This document shows positions 18,359 to 26,925 of a stretch of DNA of 45,914 nt, in pieces. Source of the stretch: an uncultured Clostridia bacterium (GTDB lineage: Bacteria; Bacillota_I; Bacilli_A; RF39; UBA660); assembly GCA_947165365.1 (NCBI GenBank), contig CAMVAF010000010.1:1-45914 (forward strand), read 5' to 3'. Below the pieces are notes generated by a model. That model ran no database searches. It was not told the origin of the DNA and worked only from the letters and a program-made list of their open reading frames with translations. Positions within the stretch are counted from its first letter, which is position 1. Every line of letters starts with the position of its first letter. The translations under genes and the position numbers were made by a program.

Positions 18359-19153
18359 TTATTCACCTGTTTCAGTTTTTCCCTTTTCAAGGGCTTTAAT
18401 TTCTGTTCTACATGGTTCAGTTAAACCTTCAGCATAAGCTTGTTCTAATGTACCTCTTGTTATTTCACTTGATGTACCTTCTCTATTTAAATGTGTACAA
18501 GTTGAATGTAGATGATACTTTGTACTATGTGGTAACCAGTAAACAATTATTTCACCTTTATCATTTGTTTCATAATCTCCTGTTGCTAATATTTCTGCTT
18601 TAGCATTTGCTAAATCTTCTTTTGATACTGGATTAAAATCATAACTAGATATACCAGCAACAAGTAGCGCTACAACAGCAATTGCTCCAACAATACCTTT
18701 TGATTTCTTATCTAAATCTTTATTTGTGAAAATAAGAATAACTAATGGTAAAAAGGCAATTATAGACATTATTGTTCCTAAATTATTCCATGTCCAAAAA
18801 CCAAGTTTATTTTTTTCACTTCTTGGATCAATATGATTAGCTTTTTTCCAAAGCATAGAACCAATAACTACAAATACCAAATCTAAAACAATAAGAATAA
18901 TTAACCATGTCATCATTTCAAATTTTGGTAATGCCACTTTCTTTAATAATTCTAATATTGCTAATACTTCACATGCTATACCTAAAAACCATAGGACAAA
19001 AGCTCCTACTCTTCTTCCAGTTACACTTCCTTGTGTATACTCTTTTGCACTTCTAATGATGTTTCCATTTGCATCAATTGAATAATCATCTTTACTATTT
19101 TTTTCTACTTTAGAATTAGATGCATATTCAACAATCTTTTTTTCTTTTTTCAT
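18359..19153 (-). CDS. membrane protein with C-terminal Cys/His metal-binding-like tail
   Basis: A 264-residue protein with a hydrophilic N-terminus (1-45), about four helices between residues 48 and 175, and a soluble tail. The tail, VYWLPHSTKYHLHSTCTHLN followed by EQAYAEGLTEPCR, resembles the short domain in which a Tyr-His-x4-Cys element and a late Pro-Cys form a small metal or redox site (a pattern also seen near nucleases and competence proteins). The role is unknown. AAGGAGTGA precedes the start, and a TGGTATAAG extended -10 lies about 30 bases upstream. First gene of a three-gene cluster. Confidence 0.6.
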   Translation of the reverse strand: MKKEKKIVEYASNSKVEKNSKDDYSIDANGNIIRSAKEYTQGSVTGRRVGAFVLWFLGIACEVLAILELLKKVALPKFEMMTWLIILIVLDLVFVVIGSMLWKKANHIDPRSEKNKLGFWTWNNLGTIMSIIAFLPLVILIFTNKDLDKKSKGIVGAIAVVALLVAGISSYDFNPVSKEDLANAKAEILATGDYETNDKGEIIVYWLPHSTKYHLHSTCTHLNREGTSSEITRGTLEQAYAEGLTEPCRTEIKALEKGKTETGE

Positions 19154-19193
19154 TAAAAAATCACTCCTTCAAAATACTTATACCACAAAATAC

Positions 19194-19232
19194 AAAAAAA
19201 GTCATTATTTTTTTTATAATAATAACTTTTTT
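19194..19232 (-). terminator. terminator of ffh
   Basis: Arms AAGTTATTATT and AATAATGACTT on the minus strand (one G-U pair) with a run of seven T residues, directly downstream of the ffh stop. Confidence 0.75.
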
Positions 19233-19235
19233 TTA

Positions 19236-20543
19236 CTAAAAAGGCATCTTAAAATTACCATTTGATATTTGTTTCATCATTTTTTTATAATTTTCAAATT
19301 GTTCAAGTAATCGATTAATTTCTTGAACAGGTCTTCCTGATCCCTTACTAATTCTTTGTTTTCGATCATTTTTTATAATATCCGGATTTTTTCTTTCTTT
19401 CATAGTCATTGAAAGTATTATTGCTTCAATATGAGCTATTTGTTTTGGATCAATCTGAACATTATTAAGTCCCATTTTTTTAGCACCAGGTATTAATTTA
19501 ATTAAATTTTCTAAAGGTCCTAATTTCTTTATTTGTTTCATTTGGGATAAAAAATCTTCTAAGTCATACTTTCCCTTTTGCATTTTTTTAAGAGATGCTT
19601 CGGCTTCTTTTTCATCGATTACTTCACTTGCTTTTTCAACAAGAGAAACAACATCTCCCATTCCTAAAATACGATCAGCCATTCTTGCAGGATCAAAGCC
19701 TTCTAATCCATCCATTTTTTCGGATACACCAATAAATTTAATAGGAACATTAGTAAGATGCCTTACAGATAATGCTACACCACCTCTTGTATCACCATCT
19801 AATTTTGTTAAAATTACCCCCGTAAGCATAAGTTTATCATTAAATCCGGTTATAACATTAATCGCATCTTGTCCCATCATAGAATCAATTACTAAGATAA
19901 TTTCTTCTGGATTAACTTTTTCTTTAATATTATTAAGTTCATCCATTAAATCATTATCAATATGAAGACGTCCTGCGGTATCAATAATTACATAATCATA
20001 ATTATTATCTTTTGCATAATTAATGGCATTAAAACTGGTGTTAACTGGATTATTAAGTCCCTCATCATATACTGGAATATTAAGTTCTTTTCCAATAGTT
20101 TTTAATTGATCTATTGCCGCTGGCCTATATACATCACACGCAACAAGCAGTGGTTTTTTAGCATGTTTTTTTCGAAGAAGATTAGCAAGTTTCCCAGCCG
20201 TAGTCGTTTTACCACTACCCTGTAATCCCACAAGCATCAATATTGCTGGATTTCCTTTTAATTTTAATGGTTTAGCCTCTCCTCCAAGTAATTCTGTTAA
20301 TTCATCATTTACAACTTTAACAAACAATTCACTCGGTTTAAGACTAGTAATTACTCCCATTCCAATTGCTTTTTCTTTAACACTATTAGTAAATTCTTTA
20401 ACTACTTTATAATTAACATCAGCTTCCAAAAGCGCCAATCTTATTTCTCGTAATATATCGCTTATATTATCTTCTGTTATTTTACCATAACCTTTAATTT
20501 TATGAATAACCCCTTCTAATCTATCTTGTAAACCCTCAAACAT
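19236..20543 (-). CDS. ffh: signal recognition particle protein Ffh (SRP54)
   Basis: A 435-residue SRP GTPase that binds signal sequences and the 4.5S/6S SRP RNA. It has the N domain (1-90, FEGLQDRLEGVIHKIKGYGKITE), the G domain with GLQGSGKTTTAGKLAN and the DTAGRLHID and TKLDGDTRGG motifs, and a methionine-rich M domain from about residue 300 ending in KMMKQISNGNFKMPF. The start has the perfect site AGGAGG, and a TATAAT lies at 20562-20567. In many Firmicutes ylxM directly precedes ffh; here it is with ftsY instead, with two other genes and a terminator in between. Confidence 0.97.
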   Translation of the reverse strand: MFEGLQDRLEGVIHKIKGYGKITEDNISDILREIRLALLEADVNYKVVKEFTNSVKEKAIGMGVITSLKPSELFVKVVNDELTELLGGEAKPLKLKGNPAILMLVGLQGSGKTTTAGKLANLLRKKHAKKPLLVACDVYRPAAIDQLKTIGKELNIPVYDEGLNNPVNTSFNAINYAKDNNYDYVIIDTAGRLHIDNDLMDELNNIKEKVNPEEIILVIDSMMGQDAINVITGFNDKLMLTGVILTKLDGDTRGGVALSVRHLTNVPIKFIGVSEKMDGLEGFDPARMADRILGMGDVVSLVEKASEVIDEKEAEASLKKMQKGKYDLEDFLSQMKQIKKLGPLENLIKLIPGAKKMGLNNVQIDPKQIAHIEAIILSMTMKERKNPDIIKNDRKQRISKGSGRPVQEINRLLEQFENYKKMMKQISNGNFKMPF

Positions 20544-20591
20544 AATTCCTCCTAAAGAAATATTATATACTTTTTTTTGTTAATTTAAAAG

Positions 20592-20614
20592 AAAAAAGCA
20601 TTAATAATTAATGC
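20592..20614 (-). terminator. terminator of the ftsY operon
   Basis: Palindrome GCATTAAT-T-ATTAATGC and six T residues on the minus strand. The stop codon of the cadherin-like gene is inside the stem. Confidence 0.85.
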
Positions 20615-22236
20615 AAATCTCTATTTTTCACCCAGAATCTTATAGATACCAACAAAATAATAACTGCGATAATAAAGAATAAATAACACAAAACATTTGT
20701 TTTCATAGTTGCATCTTTTTCGATTTTTATTTCATAAGTTCTTTCAATATTACCATCAACAACTTTTACAGTAATTACACTACCATTTTTAAGATGAGTA
20801 TTATTTAATACCGTATAATCAATATTATTTGGTGAAATACTAATATTTAATTCTTGGACATCTCTATCAATTTTTAGATTGTATTGACTTTTATTAATAT
20901 CAAAATCCAAATTATATCCAGAAACAACAATTTTTTCAAATTTTACTTCTTCAACAACATCCGCTTTAAGAGTATTTTGAGATATCGTAATAACATATTC
21001 ACTAAAATCCTTATTTGGCGCTTCTACTTTAATAACCACCACATTATCTTCATTTTCTTTAATTTCAATATTTTCAAAAGTTACTTTAGCTTTTTCATCA
21101 TTAGCTATCGCTTTAATATCTGTCATATGATATTCGCTTGGTACTTCTATTTCATAATTAAATTCATTTGGGTTTAATATTATATCAATATCATTTACCA
21201 TCAAACTTTTAAGTGTTGTATCACCACTTAAAACCTTATCCCTGGTAATATTTAATGAATATGTTTTAATTTCACCATTTTCCGCTTGAACCTTAATTTG
21301 AAAACTATTCTTACCTTCTTCTAATTTAACATCTCTTGGTCCAAATTTTGATACAAAGCTTGCTTTTTCTTCCTGTAATATTGCCTTAATTGTTAAATCA
21401 GTTATTTTATTATCTACAGTAATATCAAAACTTGTTTTTTTATTATCAAAAGTAAAATTAATTTTCTCATCTTGATTAAATAATTCAATATTATCCAAAT
21501 TATTATTAGAATTCTTTTCAACCGTAATATTTTGATTTTCCTTGACATATGTTATTCCCAATGAATAAGTACATCTTTCGCCATTTTCTGCAGTTACAAT
21601 AACAGAAATATCTTTTTCCACATTTTCTGTTAACAAAGCATTACCAAGTCCTGTAGCAGAAGAGCGTTCATCACTTCTTTTAGCATCCAAAAAGACAATT
21701 CTTTTATTTGAAACAATTCCGTTATATTTATACTTAGTTGGATTAAAATTAGGAACACTTACCCCATCAACAGTTAAACTACTTAAATTACAATTATTTG
21801 ATAATTCTTCTTCAGTTATAATAGATATCATTTTTTCTTGATTATCTAAACTATAACTTACATCATTACTTGTAACTCTAATATTTTTTAATAATATTTT
21901 TTTATCACCTAATTTACCATCATTATTAATAAGTTTAACATTTAATATTTTTATATTATTTGGTGTAATAGCATTTTTATACTTTAAGGTTACTTTATTA
22001 TCATTTACTGACAAAAGAGTTTCTGCCCCTTCAGTAAAAGATACATTCATTTCACTATCATAATTAAATTCCACCAAAGATACTGGCGAATCATAACTCA
22101 ACATAACATCACAATTAGTATAGCCATCTTTAAACATCTTCGGTGTATTACATACTAAATCAAAAGAATTACTAGCTTTTACATTAATTATGGTCATAAT
22201 ACCAATAATTAACAACACATATTTTAACTTCTTCAT
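20608..22236 (-). CDS. exported, C-terminally membrane-anchored protein with cadherin-like repeats
   Basis: A 542-residue surface protein. It has a signal peptide (MKKLKYVLLIIGIMTIINVKAS), an N-terminal beta domain reminiscent of cohesin-type folds (about 25-140), and then four repeats of a beta-sandwich module resembling PF12733. Each begins with a phrase such as LSSLTVDG, LKSLMVND or FEKIVVSG, includes an asparagine-proline-tyrosine-like turn (NPTKYKY, NPNEFNY, NKSQYNL) and ends in a YSL/YVI/YEI strand. A transmembrane helix (about 515-535) and a short positive tail close it. ATG at 22236 overlaps the ATPase stop as ATGA, with GGAG before it. No enzymatic residues are seen; adhesion or scaffolding is inferred. 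Confidence 0.8.
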   Translation of the reverse strand: MKKLKYVLLIIGIMTIINVKASNSFDLVCNTPKMFKDGYTNCDVMLSYDSPVSLVEFNYDSEMNVSFTEGAETLLSVNDNKVTLKYKNAITPNNIKILNVKLINNDGKLGDKKILLKNIRVTSNDVSYSLDNQEKMISIITEEELSNNCNLSSLTVDGVSVPNFNPTKYKYNGIVSNKRIVFLDAKRSDERSSATGLGNALLTENVEKDISVIVTAENGERCTYSLGITYVKENQNITVEKNSNNNLDNIELFNQDEKINFTFDNKKTSFDITVDNKITDLTIKAILQEEKASFVSKFGPRDVKLEEGKNSFQIKVQAENGEIKTYSLNITRDKVLSGDTTLKSLMVNDIDIILNPNEFNYEIEVPSEYHMTDIKAIANDEKAKVTFENIEIKENEDNVVVIKVEAPNKDFSEYVITISQNTLKADVVEEVKFEKIVVSGYNLDFDINKSQYNLKIDRDVQELNISISPNNIDYTVLNNTHLKNGSVITVKVVDGNIERTYEIKIEKDATMKTNVLCYLFFIIAVIILLVSIRFWVKNRDLH

Positions 22237-23984
22237 TTCGTTATACTCCATTCATTAATAATATTAACATTATCACTACTTGGTATGGGATTTGGTAAAT
22301 CCATTTTTATAATTAGTGGAACTTTAAATGCTGTTCCAAAACCTAAACAATAACCCGATTGTAAACTTTTTTGTTTTTCTATTATTTCATCAGTAATATA
22401 AGGAATCATTTGCGTTATATACTCTAAATCTCTAGGATGTGTTGTCTTAAAAATAATGAAGTTAGAACACTGTGACATAACCGTTTCCGAAAGTTCTACA
22501 GGTCTTTGTGATATAAGATTTAATAAAACTCCATATTTTCTTCCCTCTTTGCTTATTCTATCAAAAATATTATATCCAATTAAATCAATATCCTCACCCG
22601 TTTTAATATAACGATGTGCCTCTTCTACAAAGATATTAAAAGGAACACTACCTCTTTGTGGAAGTTTCTTAGCATATTCAAAAATCATTCTACTCATTAT
22701 TTTAACAATAACTTTAGCCAAGCCATCATCAATATCTTCCAAATTAATATCCAATATTTGATTTTTTCCACCATTATCCATTAATAAACTAGCAAGATAA
22801 GCCTCAACACTAACATTACCAGGAAAATTAAAATATTCCGCCGTATTACTTATTGTTATCGAATGTAATTTAACTTTTAAGGTAATAGCATCACTGTATG
22901 TTTTAGGATTATTTAACCAATCTTCTGAAACCAATGCGAAAGCAAGAGCTTTTTCAAGATCTGATAATGAATAACTATTATATGTCCTTGGTTCATAATC
23001 ATCATATTCATTATATATAAAACTAGAAATATAATCAGTAACTAAAATACCTTCTGTAAATACCCCATTGGCATCCACATGAAAGCAATCTCTAAATTTT
23101 CTAGTATATCCTGCTCCTTGAACCATAGCTTCCATATTAAGTTCCTTAGTTTGACAAGTATTAAAAAGTCCAAAAATATTATTCCTTTTAGTAACAGGTA
23201 AATCATTAGAATACAAAATAGATAACATTGCTTTAGCCAGTAAATGATTTTTAAATTTCGTACTTGTATCATCATTTTGCGAAAATATTCTTGCTAACTT
23301 AATCATTCTTTCAATTAATATCAATTGATTTGAAGTTTTTGCAGAAAGTAATAAAGCAATATCATCAACAGATAAAAGCCATAAAGGAATAGATAATTTT
23401 TTATATTGATTATACATATTAGTTGAAACAACTTTAAAGTGATAATTAGGATTAATTTTATTTAAATTTTCAAAAGCAGTAATATATTCTCCATTGTTTT
23501 CAAAAAAGATAATACTTGCTTTATATGGCAAAAAACCTTGCGTTGTGAAAATACTTTGCATAATTCTTGCTGTACCATAACTTTTTCCACTACCGGAATT
23601 ACCCAAAATAATTGCATGATTACTAAAGAAATTATTAATATCAATATATACTCTTTGATTATCATAAAAAGGACTAGTACCAAAAGTAAAACTACCACTT
23701 CCACTAATACCAGTGATTAATAAGATTTCATCACTATCCATTAGTCTTATATTAGCGTTAACATCAGGTTTATTTATAACACCATTATAAAACTTACCTT
23801 CTCTTATCTCACCAATAAAATGAGTGTAACATATTCCTTCATTAACACTATCTATTTCACAAATAACTTTATTTTGTCCACTTTCTAGTACTAAATGAAG
23901 TCCCATTAAATTTATATTAGCTGGTACTTCCCCTAATTTTATATTAGCACCACGATCATTTATTTTAATAATTTCTCTAAACAT
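22233..23984 (-). CDS. HerA-type ATPase (DUF87/FtsK-HerA superfamily)
   Basis: A 583-residue protein with an N-terminal HAS-barrel-like beta domain (1-110) and a HerA/DUF87 ATPase: Walker A GNSGSGKSYGTARIM (about 148), a Walker B-like PFNIFVEEAHRYIKTGED and LISQRPVELSETVMSQCSNFI (sensor/arginine region). HerA enzymes are hexameric DNA translocases, usually paired with NurA nuclease in archaea; bacterial versions also appear in defence systems. No NurA, SIR2 or other effector is adjacent. GGAGG overlaps the ylxM stop codon, so this gene is co-translated with the SRP genes, and its own end overlaps the cadherin-like gene. Confidence 0.85.
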   Translation of the reverse strand: MFREIIKINDRGANIKLGEVPANINLMGLHLVLESGQNKVICEIDSVNEGICYTHFIGEIREGKFYNGVINKPDVNANIRLMDSDEILLITGISGSGSFTFGTSPFYDNQRVYIDINNFFSNHAIILGNSGSGKSYGTARIMQSIFTTQGFLPYKASIIFFENNGEYITAFENLNKINPNYHFKVVSTNMYNQYKKLSIPLWLLSVDDIALLLSAKTSNQLILIERMIKLARIFSQNDDTSTKFKNHLLAKAMLSILYSNDLPVTKRNNIFGLFNTCQTKELNMEAMVQGAGYTRKFRDCFHVDANGVFTEGILVTDYISSFIYNEYDDYEPRTYNSYSLSDLEKALAFALVSEDWLNNPKTYSDAITLKVKLHSITISNTAEYFNFPGNVSVEAYLASLLMDNGGKNQILDINLEDIDDGLAKVIVKIMSRMIFEYAKKLPQRGSVPFNIFVEEAHRYIKTGEDIDLIGYNIFDRISKEGRKYGVLLNLISQRPVELSETVMSQCSNFIIFKTTHPRDLEYITQMIPYITDEIIEKQKSLQSGYCLGFGTAFKVPLIIKMDLPNPIPSSDNVNIINEWSITK

Positions 23985-23993
23985 AATAGCCTC

Positions 23994-24287
23994 CTAAAAT
24001 AAAGACATCAATTTTTCTTTTATATCCTTATCATCTATTAACTCTATTATATCATTAATTTTATTTTTTTTATCATATATTTTTAATTTTTTTTCATAAA
24101 AATTCAATTTATCACTAGTTATCCTCAATTGATTAAAGATTGCATTACGACTAACAGAATATTTTTCCGCTATTTCAGAAAGAGATAAATCATTAAAATA
24201 ATAATCCATAAAATACTTTCGTTGTTTATCTGTTAATAAATCTTTATAAATATCAAACAAAAAAGTCAAATATAACATCTTTTCCAT
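23994..24287 (-). CDS. ylxM: YlxM/p13-like SRP-associated DNA-binding protein
   Basis: A 97-residue UPF0122 protein. It has a sigma-region-4-like helix-turn-helix: LLTDKQRKYFMDYYFNDLSLSEIAEKYSVSRNAIFNQLR. The family is genetically linked to ffh and ftsY and has been reported to modulate the SRP GTPase cycle. The ATG shares its A with the ftsY stop (TAATG). Length and position are normal apart from the distance to ffh. Confidence 0.93.
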   Translation of the reverse strand: MEKMLYLTFLFDIYKDLLTDKQRKYFMDYYFNDLSLSEIAEKYSVSRNAIFNQLRITSDKLNFYEKKLKIYDKKNKINDIIELIDDKDIKEKLMSLF

Positions 24288-25264
24288 TACATCATATCCT
24301 TAAATAAACTATAAATATATTTTTCAATATCAAATTTTCTTAAATCATCTAATTTTTCACCAAGACCAATATATTTAACCGGTATATTTAATTCTTCTTT
24401 AATAGCTAAAACAATACCACCTTTAGCAGTTCCATCCATCTTACTTAAAACAAGACCTGTAACATTAGTTATTTCTTTAAAGTTTTTAGCCTGACTAATA
24501 CCATTTTGTCCAGTTGTTGCATCAAGTACAAGTAAAGTTTCATGAGGAGCCCCTTCTATTTTACTTCCAATAACTTTATTGATTTTTTCAAGTTCTTTCA
24601 TTAAATTAACTTTATTTTGAAGTCGTCCTGCTGTATCAATTAAAACAATATCCATTTTATCTTCCATTGCTTTATCAAGTCCTTCATATATAACACTAGC
24701 AGGATCAGATCCTTCTTCTTTCGCGAAAAATTCACAATCGACCTTTTTACTCCACTCCTTAAGTTGATTAATAGCACCGGCTCTAAATGTATCAGCAGCT
24801 ATCATCATTACTTTTTTACCACTTTGTTTTTCTAAATTAGCAAGTTTCCCAATCGTAGTAGTTTTCCCAGTTCCATTAACCCCAACAAATAAGATTACTG
24901 TCATTCCATTATCATTATAATTAATCTTACTTGAAATAATATCATCATTAACATAAATAATAAATAATTCATCAACAATAATTTCTTTTAAATCATCTGG
25001 ATTTTCTATTTTTTCTTTTTTTACACGACTCTTTATTTTATCAATTAAATTCATAACTGTATTAACACCAATATCAGCCATAATTAAGATATCCTCAAGT
25101 TCTTCAAAATACTCTTCATCTATTTTTTTATGATGAATAGATAAATTACTTAGTCTTGATACAAAACTTTCTCTTGTTTTAGTTAATCCACTATCATATA
25201 CACTATCTTCTACTTCCTTTTTATCTTTTTTAAATATCCCTTTAATACTTTTAAATAATCCCAT
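24287..25264 (-). CDS. ftsY: SRP receptor FtsY
   Basis: A 325-residue SRP receptor GTPase. There is no long acidic A domain, only a short lysine-rich N-terminus (MGLFKSIKGIFKKDKKE) that can sit on the membrane. The NG domain follows, with LFVGVNGTGKTTTIGKLAN, the IBD AADTFRAGAINQL, DTAGRLQNKVNLM, LSKMDGTAKGG and GLGEKLDDLRKFD near the end. The start at 25264 has AAGGAGG at good spacing; an in-frame ATG at 25282 lacks a site. First gene of a four-gene operon ftsY, ylxM, HerA-type ATPase, cadherin-like protein. Confidence 0.97.
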   Translation of the reverse strand: MGLFKSIKGIFKKDKKEVEDSVYDSGLTKTRESFVSRLSNLSIHHKKIDEEYFEELEDILIMADIGVNTVMNLIDKIKSRVKKEKIENPDDLKEIIVDELFIIYVNDDIISSKINYNDNGMTVILFVGVNGTGKTTTIGKLANLEKQSGKKVMMIAADTFRAGAINQLKEWSKKVDCEFFAKEEGSDPASVIYEGLDKAMEDKMDIVLIDTAGRLQNKVNLMKELEKINKVIGSKIEGAPHETLLVLDATTGQNGISQAKNFKEITNVTGLVLSKMDGTAKGGIVLAIKEELNIPVKYIGLGEKLDDLRKFDIEKYIYSLFKDMM

Positions 25265-25280
25265 ATAATCCTCCTTAATC

Positions 25281-25309
25281 ATTCTATCAAAATAACAAAA
25301 TAAAGTCCA
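25281..25309 (-). promoter_or_regulatory. probable promoter of the ftsY operon
   Basis: TGGACT (25304-25309), 17 bases and TAGAAT (25281-25286) on the minus strand, 17 bases before the FtsY start. Confidence 0.5.
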
Positions 25310-25384
25310 TAATTAAGATTAATTTTATTTATAATTCAATAATATAAGTAAAGATAATTTTTACTTAAATTGATAAAGAATTAA

Positions 25385-25421
25385 GTAAAAAAAATATCAT
25401 ATTTATATATTATATGACATT
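25385..25421 (-). terminator. terminator of the first toxin-antitoxin operon
   Basis: Minus-strand arms AATGTCATAT and ATATGATATT (one G-U pair) followed by a run of eight T residues just after the toxin stop. A second palindrome, TTACTTAA/TTAAGTAA, follows at 25368-25388. Confidence 0.65.
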
Positions 25422-25423
25422 TA

Positions 25424-25729
25424 CTATTTTAAGATTGCTAAATAATTCATTTTTTTGTATAAAATTCTCGAGATGATAATTTTTCTATTCTTTTCATCAA
25501 CTACATAAAATATAAGAAAATTTTTTACCATTTCTCTCCGATATTCATATTTCAAATTACCATTATATATTGGTGAACCATATGGGAAAATTGTTATTTT
25601 CTCAATTATTTTAATTAATTCTATTTTTAGTTTATGAGCAGCAGCTTTATTTTTTAAAACATTTAATATGTAATTAAAAATTTCATCAATATCATTATCT
25701 GCAAGCGGTAAATATTCAACACTATACAT
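25424..25729 (-). CDS. RelE/ParE-family toxin
   Basis: A 101-residue toxin. The pattern YSVEYLPLADNDIDEIFNYI, a long middle helix, FPYGSPIYNGNLKYEYRREMVKNFLIFYVVDE, and KIIISRILYKKMNYLAIL is that of the ParE/RelE fold (plasmid stabilisation protein). Members either cut ribosome-bound mRNA or poison gyrase; the final residues do not decide which. It lies three bases after the RelB/DinJ antitoxin with AGGAT as ribosome site, so the pair is one operon. Confidence 0.88.
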   Translation of the reverse strand: MYSVEYLPLADNDIDEIFNYILNVLKNKAAAHKLKIELIKIIEKITIFPYGSPIYNGNLKYEYRREMVKNFLIFYVVDEKNRKIIISRILYKKMNYLAILK

Positions 25730-25732
25730 ATT

Positions 25733-26002
25733 TTATCCTATAATTTTATCAATATGATTAATTATTTCATCAGTACTATATCTTTTATTTGTAGAACTAA
25801 TTTGCTTATCTGCTTCTAAAAGTTTTTTGTAAATAATCTCATCATTTAATCCACTCTTTATTTCAAAAGGTAATTTTTGTTCCATTAAAACATTTTTGAT
25901 ATACATATTGATAGCAGTTGATATATTCATACCAACATTATTACAAAATAATTCAAAGTTTTTCTTATCGTTAGAATCAACTCTAACATTTATCGTTTCC
26001 AT
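25733..26002 (-). CDS. RelB/DinJ-family antitoxin
   Basis: An 89-residue antitoxin. The ribbon-helix-helix N-terminus ETINVRVDSNDKKNFELFCNNVGMNISTAINMYIKNVL matches RelB/DinJ and should bind the operator in its own promoter; the C-terminal part (about 45-89) would wrap the toxin. AAGGAGTG precedes the start. Neutralises the adjacent ParE/RelE-like toxin and represses the operon. Confidence 0.9.
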   Translation of the reverse strand: METINVRVDSNDKKNFELFCNNVGMNISTAINMYIKNVLMEQKLPFEIKSGLNDEIIYKKLLEADKQISSTNKRYSTDEIINHIDKIIG

Positions 26003-26022
26003 TATTCACACTCCTTGTAGTT

Positions 26023-26071
26023 ATTATATAATCATTTTAATACATTGTCAATATTTTTTTACACAATGTAT
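26023..26071 (-). promoter_or_regulatory. promoter and operator of the first toxin-antitoxin operon
   Basis: Full consensus TTGACA (26046-26051), 17 bases, TATAAT (26023-26028). A perfect 9-base inverted repeat ATACATTGT/ACAATGTAT (26040-26048 and 26063-26071) overlaps the -35 box, which fits autorepression by the ribbon-helix-helix antitoxin. Confidence 0.8.
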
Positions 26072-26186
26072 CACAATTTTTTATAAAATTATTACATTAT
26101 TTTTTGATAGATATGTAACCTGACTTTTTGTTAAAATCAAATAATTTGACCTCAATAATTCTGTTTACTAATATTTTTTTATTTCT

Positions 26187-26218
26187 AAATAAAAATAAGT
26201 AAAATCGATTTACTTATT
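26187..26218 (-). terminator. terminator of the second toxin-antitoxin operon
   Basis: Arms AATAAGTAAA and TTTACTTATT on the minus strand with a short loop and T-rich tail; the toxin stop codon lies in the first arm. Confidence 0.7.
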
Positions 26219-26522
26219 TATCAAACAATTCTGAGTGTGATCCAGTTGCAAATAACAATAAGATTAATTCATTATCGTTTATTTTATATACAAGTAACCA
26301 ATCAGGAGTTATGTGACACTCTCCACAATTTTTATATCTTTTGCTATTAGTTAACATATGATTTTTATATTTTTCTTCTAATTCTTCTCCATTAGCAAGT
26401 TTATATATCACATTTTTTATTTTTTCTAAATCTTTTCCTTGTTTCTTTATTTTTTTAATATCCTTTTTGAAATCACTTGTATATTTTACAGTATATTTTG
26501 TTGTTTCTAAATCAATCATCAT
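26214..26522 (-). CDS. yafQ: YafQ-family mRNA interferase toxin
   Basis: A 102-residue toxin of the YafQ branch of RelE. The catalytic signature is visible: KNHMLTNSKRYKNCGECHITPDWLLVYK and ATGSHSELF, holding the histidines and aspartate of E. coli YafQ (H50, H63, D67, H87). It would cleave mRNA on the ribosome. It starts with a double ATG and overlaps the antitoxin by 11 bases. Confidence 0.93.
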   Translation of the reverse strand: MMIDLETTKYTVKYTSDFKKDIKKIKKQGKDLEKIKNVIYKLANGEELEEKYKNHMLTNSKRYKNCGECHITPDWLLVYKINDNELILLLFATGSHSELFDK

Positions 26523-26805
26523 TTTCTAATGCCTCAAATAATTCTTCAATGTTGTTATACCCTTTATACTTTTCTGGATGCTTAATCATATAGTCAGCTT
26601 CTTTTAATGCTTTTTTTAGTTTTCTACTTGGCTTTGGTTCTTCAATTTTAAATGGAATGCTTGCTGTTTTAACACACTTCGTTAAAAACATGTTAATTGC
26701 CGTACTCATATTTAAGCCTAAATCCTTGAATAGCATATCACTTTCCTGCTTTAATGTTGCATCAACTCTAACATTTAAATTAGCAGTATTAGAAATATTT
26801 TCCAT
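26512..26805 (-). CDS. dinJ: RelB/DinJ-family antitoxin of YafQ
   Basis: A 97-residue antitoxin. The ribbon-helix-helix region is ANLNVRVDATLKQESDMLFKDLGLNMSTAINMFLTKCV, and an acidic C-terminal tail (EELFEALENDD) should cover the toxin. GAGGAGATG precedes the start. It is related to, but clearly different from, the antitoxin of the neighbouring module, so cross-talk cannot be assumed. Confidence 0.92.
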   Translation of the reverse strand: MENISNTANLNVRVDATLKQESDMLFKDLGLNMSTAINMFLTKCVKTASIPFKIEEPKPSRKLKKALKEADYMIKHPEKYKGYNNIEELFEALENDD

Positions 26806-26829
26806 ATAATCATCTCCTCTTTTATGTTC

Positions 26830-26858
26830 ATTATATAATATTTATATTTTTTTGTCAA
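26830..26858 (-). promoter_or_regulatory. promoter of the second toxin-antitoxin operon
   Basis: Full consensus TTGACA (26853-26858), 17 bases, TATAAT (26830-26835). Upstream, at about 26866-26884, the motif TGTAATG occurs twice 11 bases apart and may be the antitoxin operator. Confidence 0.7.
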
Positions 26859-26925
26859 GACATTATCATTACATTTGCATTACAAATATTTTGGCGTTTT
26901 ATTATAATTGTGTAATTAAATAAGG

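Noticed and set aside
17948-18424. Plus-strand frame of 158 residues opposite the small membrane cluster
   Set aside because: It has no ribosome site, spans two coupled minus-strand genes and has a composition typical of antisense frames.
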